64,000 nucleotides of DNA from Amorphophallus konjac (Eukaryota; Streptophyta; Magnoliopsida; Alismatales; Araceae), in contig CM040124.1 of assembly GCA_022559845.1 (NCBI GenBank), positions 69,959,491 through 70,023,490 on the forward strand. The letters are read 5' to 3'. Below, piece after piece: positions 55,171 through 64,000 of this stretch; the first letter of the stretch is position 1; each line of letters starts with the position of its first letter. The notes beneath the pieces are model-generated. The model had not been told where the DNA came from. It saw only the letters and a list, made by a program, of their open reading frames with translations, and searched no databases. Position numbers and translations under genes: made by a program.

Positions 55171-58100
55171 CCCAAAGCTTTCTGAAAACTGTGCCAGAAG
55201 CCGGAGGTAAAACGTGGATCACGATCTGACACAAGTGAAATTGGAATTCTATGCAGTGGCACGATCTTCTGAACATAAAGCTCGGCCAACCTCTGCACAT
55301 TCCAAACAACCTTTATTGGCAACAATCTGGCAGTTTTTTTCAATCTATCAACAAGCAACCAGATACCATCAAAACTTTGTGAAGTCCGAGGTAAACCCAC
55401 CACAAAATCTGTAGTAACATGATCCCATTTCCACATTGGAATCTCTAATGGCTGAAGCAATCCACCTGGCTTTTGATGTTCAGCTTTAACCTGCTGACAA
55501 GTCAAGCACTTAGAAACAAATACAGCCACATCTCTCTTCATACCTGGCCACCAGAACTGCTTCTTCAAATTCTGATACATCTTGGTGACACCTGGGTGAA
55601 TAGCAAAGCGGGATCCATGGGCTTCACTCAGAATTGCAAATCTCAAAGAATCATCAGCGGGAATATATAATCTGCCACGGAAACTGACGACCATCTCGTC
55701 ATCAAATTCCACATCATATCTTGATATAACACGCCAAATCAGAATCAGCTTGCTGAGCTTCTTGAATCTGCTGATATAAAGAAGAACCCAAAGTCAAGGT
55801 AGCACAAACCGCTGTCTTCGGGTCGGCAGGAATATCCACGCTAATCGCCTCGCTCGGAAGATGTTCCCAAAGTTTCCATTCATGAAGCAACAATTGACTG
55901 ACTTGCACCTTCCTGCTCAGAGCATCAGCCACAACATTCATTTTACCCGGCTGATAGGAGAGTGTAAAGTCATAATCTTTCATGTATTCCATCCATCGAC
56001 GCTGCCTGAGATTCAGATCTTTCTGGGAGAATACATATTGTAAACTCTGATGATCAGTAAAAATTTGAAACTTTTCACCATACAGATAATGTCTTCAGAT
56101 CTTTAAGGCAAAAACAACTGCAGCTAGCTCCAGATCATGTGTAGGATAATTTTCTTCATGATGTTTCAATTGCCGAGATGCATATGCAATAACCTGACCG
56201 TGTTGCATCAGCACTGCACTCAAACCCACTCGAGAAGCATCTGTGCAAACCATAAATCCACCCGAGCCAGAAGGCAAAATCAACACTAGAGAAGAAGTCA
56301 AGAGCCTTTTCAATTCAACAAAGCTATCCTCACACTGATCCGACCAGACAAACGGCACATCTTTACGAGTCAGTCTAGTCATAGGTGCTGCAATCTTTGC
56401 AAAATCTTGGATGAATCTTCGATAATACCCAGCCAAACCTAAAAAGCTTCTTATCTCTGTTACAGTTCTCGGTCTCTGCCAATTCAGAACAGCTTCAATC
56501 TTTACAGGGTCCACTGCTACTCCGTATCCAAAGCTTTCTGAAAACTGCGCTAGAAGCCGGAGGTAAAACGTGGATCACGATCTGACACAAGTGAAATTGG
56601 AATTCCATGCAGTGGCACGATCTTCTGAACATAAAGCTCGGCCAACCTCTGCACATTCCAAACAACCTTTATTGGTAACAATCTGGCAGTTTTTGTCAAT
56701 CTATCAACAAGCAACCAGATACCATCAAAACTTTGTGAAGTCTGAGGTAAACCCACCACAAAATCTATAGTAACATGATCCCATTTCCACATTGGAATCT
56801 CTAATCGCTGAAGCAATCCACCTGGCTTTTGATGTTCGGCTTTAACCTGCTGACAAGTCAAGCACTTAGAAACAAATATAGCCACATCTCTCTTCATACC
56901 TGGCCACCAGAACTGCTTCTTCAAATTCTGATACATCTTGGTGACACCTGGGTGAATAGCAAAGCGGGATCCATGGGCTTCACTCAGAATTGTAAATCTC
57001 AAAGAATCATCAGCGGGAATATACAATCTACCACGGAAACTGACGACCATCTCGTCATCAAATTCCACATCATATCTTGATATAACACGAGCCAAATCAG
57101 AATCAGCTTGCTGAGCTTCTTGAATCTGCTGATATAAAGAAGAACCCAAAGTCAAGGTAGCACAAACCGCTGTCTTCGGGTCGGCAGGAATATCCACGCT
57201 AATCGCCTCGCTCGGAAGCTGTTCCCAAAGTTTCCATTCATGAAGCAACAATTGACTGACTTGCACCTTCCTGCTCAGAGCATCAGCCACAACATTCATT
57301 TTACCCGGCTGATAGGAGAGTGTAAAGTCATAATCTTTCATGTATTCCATCCATCGACGCTGCCTGAGATTCAGATCTTTCTGGGAGAATACATATTGTA
57401 AACTCTGATGATCAGTAAAAATTTGAAACTTTTCACCATACAGATAATGTCTCCAGATCTTTAAGGCAAAAACAACTGCAGCTAGCTCCAGATCATGTGT
57501 AGGATAATTTTCTTCATGATGTTTCAATTGCCGAGATGCATATGCAATAACCTGACCGTGTTGCATCAGCACTGCACTCAAACCCACTCGAGAAGCATCT
57601 GTGCAAACCATAAATCCACCCGAGCCAGAAGGCAAAATCAACACTGGAGAAGAAGTCAAGAGCCTTTTCAATTCAACAAAGCTATCCTCACACTGATCCG
57701 ACCAGACAAACGGCACATCTTTACGAGTCAGTCTAGTCATAGGTGCTGCAATCTTTGTAAAATCTTGGATGAATCTTCGATAATACCCAGCCAAACCTAA
57801 AAAGCTTCTTATCTCTGTTACAGTTCTCGGTCTCTGCCAATTCAGATCAGCTTCAATCTTTACAGGGTCCACTGCTACTCCGTACCCAAAGCTTTCTGAA
57901 AACTGCGCTAGAAGCCGGAGGTAAAACGTGGATCACGATCTGACACAAGTGAAATTGGAATTCCATGCAGTGGCACGATCTTCTGAACATAAAGCTCGGC
58001 CAACCTCTGCACATTCCAAACAACCTTTATTGGTAACAATCTGGCAGTTTTTGTCAATCTATCAACAAGCAACCAGATACCATCAAAACTTTGTGAAGTC

Positions 58101-61100
58101 TGAGGTAAACCCACCACAAAATCTGTAGTAACATGATCCCATTTCCACATTGGAATCTCTAATGGCTGAAGCAATCCACCTGACTTTTGATGTTCGGCTT
58201 TAACCTGCTGACAAGTCAAGCACTTAGAAACAAATATAGCCACATCTCTCTTCATACCTGGCCACCAGAACTGCTTCTTCAAATTCTGATACATCTTGGT
58301 GACACCTGGGTGAATAGCAAAGCGGGATCCATGGGCTTCACTCAGAATTGTAAATCTCAAAGAATCATCAGCGGGAATATACAATCTACCACGGAAACTG
58401 ACGACCATCTCGTCATCAAATTCCACATCATATCTTGATATAACACGAGCCAAATCAGAATCAGCTTGCTGAGCTTCTTGAATCTGCTGATATAAAGAAG
58501 AACCCAAAGTCAAGGTAGCACAAACCGCTGTCTTCGGGTCGGCAGGAATATCCACGCTAATCGCCTCGCTCGGAAGCTGTTCCCAAAGTTTCCATTCATG
58601 AAGCAACAATTGACTGACTTGCACCTTCCTGCTCAGAGCATCAGCCACAACATTCATTTTACCCGGCTGATAGAAGAGTGTAAAGTCATAATCTTTCATG
58701 TATTCCATCCATCGACGCTGCCTGAGATTCAGATCTTTCTGGGAGAATACATACTGTAAACTCTGATGATCAGTAAAAATTTGAAACTTTTCACCATACA
58801 GATAATGTCTCCAGATCTTTAAGGCAAAAACAACTGCAGCTAGCTCCAGATCATGTGTAGGATAATTTTCTTCATGATGTTTCAATTGCCGAGATGCATA
58901 TGCAATAACCTGACCGTGTTGCATCAGCACTGCACTCAAACCCACTCGAGAAGCATCTGTGCAAACCATAAATCCACCCGAGCCAGAAGGCAAAATCAAC
59001 ACTGGAGAAGAAGTCAAGAGCCTTTTCAATTCAACAAAGCTATCCTCACACTGATCCGACCAGACAAACGGCACATCTTTACGAGTCAGTCTAGTCATAG
59101 GTGCTGCAATCTTTGCAAAATCTTGGATGAATCTTCGATAATACCCAGCCAAACCTAAAAAGCTTCTTATCTCTGTTACAGTTCTCGGTCTCTGCCAATT
59201 CAGAACAGCTTCAATCTTTACAGGGTCCACTGCTACTCCGTACCCAAAGCTTTCTGAAAACTGCGCTAGAAGCTGGAGGTAAAACGTGGATCACGATCTG
59301 ACACAAGTGAAATTGGAATTCCATGCAGTGGCACGATCTTCTGAACATAAAGCTCGGCCAACCTCTGCACATTCCAAACAACCTTTATTGGTAACAATCT
59401 GGCAGTTTTTGTCAATCTATCAACAAGCAACCAGATACCATCAAAACTTTGTGAAGTCTGAGGTAAACCCACCACAAAATCTGTAGTAACATGATCCCAT
59501 TTCCACATTGGAATCTCTAATGGCTGAAGCAATCCACCTGGCTTTTGATGTTCGGCTTTAACCTGCTGACAAGTCAAGCACTTAGAAACAAATATAGCCA
59601 CATCTCTCTTCATACCTGGCCACCAGAACTGCTTCTTCAAATTCTGATACATCTTGGTGACACCTGGGTGAATAGCAAAGCGGGATCCATGGGCTTCACT
59701 CAGAATTGTAAATCTCAAAGAATCATCAGCGGGAATATACAATCTACCACGGAAACTGACGACCATCTCGTCATCAAATTCCACATCATATCTTGATATA
59801 ACACGAGCCAAATCAGAATCAGCTTGCTGAGCTTCTTGAATCTGCTGATATAAAGAAGAACCCAAAGTCAAGGTAGCACAAACCGCTGTCTTCGGGTCGG
59901 CAGGAATATCCACGCTAATCGCCTCGCTCGGAAGCTGTTCCCAAAGTTTCCATTCATGAAGCAACAATTGACTGACTTGCACCTTCCTGCTCATAGCATC
60001 AGCCACAACATTCATTTTACCCAGCTGATAGGAGAGTGTAAAGTCATAATCTTTCATGTATTCCATCCATCGACGCTGCCTGAGATTTAGATCTTTCTGG
60101 GAGAATACATACTGTAAACTCTGATGATCAGTAAAAATTTGAAACTTTTCACCATACAGATAATGTCTCCAGATCTTTAAGGTAAAAATAACTACAGCTA
60201 GCTCTAGATCATGCGTAGGATAATTTTCTTCATGATGTTTCAATTGCCGAGATGCATATGCAATAACCTGACCGTGTTGCATCAGCACTGCACCCAAACC
60301 CACTCGAGAAGCATCTGTGCAAACCATAAACCCACTCGAGCCGGAAGGCAAAATCAACACTAGAGAAGAAGTCAAGAGCCTTTTCAATTCAACAAAGCTA
60401 TCCTCACACTGATCCGACCAGACAAACGGCACATCTTTATGAGTCAGTCTAGTCATAGGTGCTGCAATCTTTGTAAAATCTTGGATGAATCTTCGATAAT
60501 ACCCAGCCAAACCTAAAAAGCTTCTTATCTCTGTTACAGTTCTCGGTCTCTGCCAATTCAGAACAGCTTCAATCTTTACAGGGTCCACGGCTACTCCGTG
60601 CCCAAAGCTTTCTGAAAACTACGCCAGAAGCCGGAGGTAAAACGTGGATCACGATCTGACACAGGTGAAATTGAAATTCCATGCAGTGCCACGATCTTCT
60701 GAACATAAAGCTCGGCCAACCTCTGCACATTCCAAACAACCTTTATTGGCAACAATCTGGTAGTTTTTGTCAATCTATCAACAAGCAACCAGATACCATC
60801 AAAACTTTGTGAAGTCCGAGGTAAACCCACCACAAAATCTGTAGTAACATGATCCCATTTCCACATTGGAATCTCTAATGGCTGAAGCAATCCACCTGGC
60901 TTTTGATGTTCGACTTTAACCTGTTGACAAGTCAAGCACTTAGAAACAAATACAGCCACATCTCTCTTCATACCTGGCCACCAGAACTGCTTCTTCAAAT
61001 TCTGATACATCTTGGTGACACCTGGGTGAATAGCAAAGCGGGATCCATGGGCTTCACTCAGAATTGTAAATCTCAAAGAATCATCAGCGGGAATATACAA

Positions 61101-61957
61101 TCTACCACGGAAACTGACGACCATCTCGTCATCAAATTCCACATCATATCTTGATATAACACGAGCCAAATCAGAATCAGCTTGCTGAGCTTCTTGAATC
61201 TGCTGATATAAAGAAGAACCCAAAGTCAAGGTAGCACAAACCGCTGTCTTCGGGTCGGCAGGAATATCCACGCTAATCGCCTCACTCGAAAGATGTTCCC
61301 AAAGTTTCCATTCATGAAGCAACAATTGACTGACTTGCACCTTCCTGCTCAGAGCATCAGCCACAACATTCATTTTACCCAGCTCATAGGAGAGTGTAAA
61401 GTCATAATCTTTCATGTATTCCATCCATCGACGCTGCCTGAGATTCAGATCTTTCTGGGAGAATACATATTGTAAACTCTGATGATCAGTAAAAATTTGA
61501 AACTTTTCATCATACAGATAATGTCTCCAGATCTTTAAGGCAAAAACAACTACAGCTAGCTCCAGATCATGCGTAGGATAATTTTCTTCATGATGTTTCA
61601 ATTGCCGAGATGCATATGCAATAACCTGACCGTGTTGCATCAGCACTGCACCCAAACCCACTCGAGAAGCATCTGTGCAAACCATAAATCCACCCGAGCC
61701 GGAAGGCAAAATCAACACTGGAGAAGAAGTCAAGAGCCTTTTCAATTCAACAAAGCTATCCTCACACTGATCCGACCAGACAAACGGCACATCTTTACGA
61801 GTCAGTCTAGTCATAGGTGCTGCAATCTTTACAAAATCTTGGATGAATCTTCGATAATACCCAGCCAAACCTAAAAAGCTTCTTATCTCTGTTACAGTTC
61901 TCGGTCTCTGCCAATTCAGAACAGCTTCAATATTTACAGGGTCCACTGCTACTCTGT
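55171..61957 (-). repeat. Five tandem copies of a 1,358-base pol segment
   Basis: Copy starts (CCCAAAGCTTTCTG edge) are at 55171, 56527, 57885, 59243 and 60601; spacings are 1356, 1358, 1358 and 1358. Each unit runs, on the - strand, from the RT thumb ([21 protein letters not shown]) through RNase H ([26 protein letters not shown]) and the integrase finger to the second catalytic Asp ([10 protein letters not shown]). Junctions join RT sequence ...CTACTC to integrase sequence ...GTGCCCAAAG. 1,358 is not a multiple of three, so each junction shifts the frame and meets a stop at once. Copies 2-4 each keep an uninterrupted 440-codon frame. Copy 1 lacks two bases near 55729 and has a TGA for Trp near 56094. 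Confidence 0.95.
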
Positions 61958-63170
61958 CACCAGAAATCACGTGGCCAAGAAAATGAATTTCCCGAAGCCA
62001 GAATTCACATTTACTGAACTTCGCATAAAGCTCATGATCTCTCAGAGTCTGCAAAACGATCCTCAAATGCTGCACATGATCTTCGTCAGAAGCAGAGTAA
62101 ATCAGAATGTCGTCAACAAAGATCACCACGAACTGATCCAGATATGGACGAAAGATACGCTGCATTAGGTCCATGAAAGCTGTTGGGGCATTTGTCAAAC
62201 CAAACGGCATTACCAGAAATTCATAATGATCATATCGAGTACTGAAAGCTGTCTTCTCCACATCAGATTCCCGGATCCGTAATTGAAAATAGCCAGACCG
62301 AAGGTCAATCCGTGAAAAGACAGTAGCAGACTGTAACTGGTCAAACAAATCATCAATCCTGGGGAGCGGATACTTATTCTTGATAGTCACCTGATTCAGC
62401 TATCTGTAATCAATACAAAGTCTCAGGCTTCCATCTTTCTTTTTCACAAATAGCACTGGAGCACTCCACGGAGAAAAACTGGGGTGAATATAACCTTTTT
62501 CCAGTAATTCAAGTAGCTGTGCTCACAGTTCTTTAAGTTCAGCTGGAGCCATTCGGTACGGTGCCTTTGCTAACGGGGCTGTACCAGGAATCAGTTCAAT
62601 CACCATTTCTATCTCTCGCTCTGGAGGCAAGCCTGGCAACTCGTCAGGAAACACATCAGGGAACTCACAGACAACAGGAATATCACTGACGTCCTGTCGT
62701 GGTTTCTCAACAGCAACCACAGAAGCTAAGAATCCCTGGCAACCTGCACTAAGCAACCTATAGGCTCGAATAGCAGAAATAATCATACGAGAAGAACGGG
62801 ATCGAATACCTTGGAAATAAAATGCCGATTTCCCCTGTGGCTGAAAATAAACCTTCTTTGATCTGCAATCAACCACAGCTCCATACTGCTCCAACCAATC
62901 CATACCCAGAATGACATCATAATCTGCCAGTTGCAACGCATATAATCTCGCCGGCAATTGATGATTATTAATCATGACAGGAGATTCTTCCAAACACAGA
63001 GGCATGATCATAAAATCTCTAGAAGGCATCTCAACATACAATTCACAAGTTATCTCTAACGTTGGCTCCTCAATGCATGCAATGAAATCCTCAGAGATAA
63101 AAGAGTGAGAAGCACCAGAATCAAATAAGACACGAGCTGAATGACCATAAAGCATAATCGTACCTTCCAC
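61958..63170 (-). pseudogene. Tekay-2 protease and N-terminal RT
   Basis: Protease (63170-62700) has VLFDSGASHSFIS and VILGMDWL. RT begins after FPDVFPDELPGLPP and runs on through PYRMAPAELKEL. An in-frame TGA at 62520-62522 and a TAG at 62397-62399 break it, the latter in the conserved DYR-LN motif. RT then resumes with [23 protein letters not shown] and the catalytic FVDD (about 62110), and enters copy 5 of the array. Both stops can be explained by single C-to-T changes. Confidence 0.88.
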
Positions 63171-64000
63171 CAGATGGGATGCAACCGCTTCAGCTCGAGA
63201 AATATGGGAAACCTTGCCTTTCTGCTTCTTGGATCCGGCTGAAGACTGCAGGGAAGACGCTGAAGCTTGAGAATAAAATTGTTGCTGAGGTTGAGGTACA
63301 GAAGGAGGTCTAAATTATGACTGCTGAGGCTGAGAAAACAAAGGAGCCTGCACCGGCTTCGGCCTCAACGGGCAATCTCGAACAGCGTGACCAGGCTGGT
63401 CACAGCGAAAATAAACAACTGGAAGAGAACACGGATGACCCTTATGGTGACCACCGCATCTCCGACAAGTCCACGGCTGACTGACAGCGGAACTCTGACG
63501 AGTCTGGGAAGAAGGCGTTGTCGGCTGCTGAACAGTACCCGTACCAGGAGATTCTTGCTGAAAGAACTTCTTCTTCTTCTTGAACCTTTTAAACTTGGTC
63601 TTGGAAGGGGAAGAAGCACTGCTATCCTCTGACGCGACTGAGGGGACTCCTGCCACTGGCGGTCGGTAAGTCTGCTGAAACTACATCACCGGCTGAACCA
63701 ACCCCATTTGTGGATACCCTCCAGGTCTCGCCATCTCCAGCTCAAGTGCCACAGCTGCCTGGCACGCACCATCTAGATCAGCAACTCGACTCGCAATCAA
63801 AGGTAATTTCAACTCTGGCCTTAACCCTCGCAAGAACTGCTGAGTCTTCAAAGCTTCATTAGCTAGCACATGGGGCGCATACTGACCCAATTCCATAAAC
63901 TTGTTCCGATATTGAAGCACAGTCATGCTACCTTGAGTCAGCTCCATGAATTGATACATTTTAGCCATTTGCAAGCAGGCAGGAGTATAGGCACGCTCAA
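63171..64000 (-). pseudogene. Tekay-2 gag, C-terminal part, cut by window edge
   Basis: The frame enters from the right edge with MYQFMELTQGSMTVLQY and FLRGLRPELK (Retrotrans_gag end). It meets a TAG at 63678-63680 and continues through a Ser/Lys-rich linker to the nucleocapsid. A CRRCGGHHKGHPC motif is followed by YFRCDQPGHAVRDC, in which the first Cys of the usual CX2CX4HX4C knuckle is replaced by Tyr. A TAA at 63312-63314 precedes the linker to protease. All pieces share one frame with protease. Confidence 0.85.

Larger units (their letters stand above)
51930..64000 (-). mobile_element. Chromovirus Tekay-2 with amplified pol, cut by window edge
   Basis: On the - strand the order is gag (from the window edge), protease, RT, RNase H, integrase, chromodomain-like end, polypurine tract and 3' LTR. 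The 5' LTR and primer site lie outside the window. The C-terminal phrases (VFHVSQLRKY, RNKVIPLVRVAW, STWEREDE) and gag-pol in one frame fit Tekay/Del chromoviruses. Five tandem copies of a 1,358-base pol segment occupy 55171-61957. Apart from those junctions, the coding sequence is in one frame broken by point stops. Confidence 0.9.

Overview
The window looks like repeat-rich nuclear DNA of a flowering plant. It holds Ty3/gypsy elements of the plant Tat and chromovirus (Tekay/Del-like) lineages, hAT and MULE transposases with plant-type domain order, an RTE-type LINE end, and the first two exons of one plastid-targeted host gene. I see no bacterial genes, rRNA, tRNA or CRISPR array. Nearly all coding sequence is decayed transposon sequence.

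Layout. 1-1406 is the end of a chromovirus-type LTR (+). From 1407 to about 43.7 kb the background is degenerate short-period repeats, into which elements have inserted. A hAT element (2763-19218, transposase on -) carries a Tat-lineage gypsy element (3635-14958, +, 783/785-bp LTRs), and that element carries a 304-bp MITE (6111-6414) in frame in its polyprotein. A 109-bp-period satellite (about 19640-21284) abuts a complete chromovirus, Tekay-1 (21290-32063, -, LTRs of about 3.09 kb, TSD CGTCC). 32.1-41.4 kb is a patchwork of short-period repeats with one 5'-truncated LINE (33307-33975). At 41451-42912 an inverted copy of the satellite sits between two copies of a 100-bp host sequence. A decayed MULE follows (transposase 44346-47273, -), then exons 1 and 2 of a FAP3-like chalcone-isomerase-fold gene (48720-49537, -). 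From 51930 to the window edge lies a second chromovirus, Tekay-2 (-). Its pol holds five tandem copies of a 1,358-bp segment.

The only credible host gene is the FAP3-like one; its exons 3 onward were not found. Most surprising are the amplified pol segment in Tekay-2, the satellite insertion flanked by a 100-bp duplication, and the runs of short perfect hairpins inside three chromovirus LTRs. All alignments were made by eye; lineage names rest on recognised motifs, not on searches.
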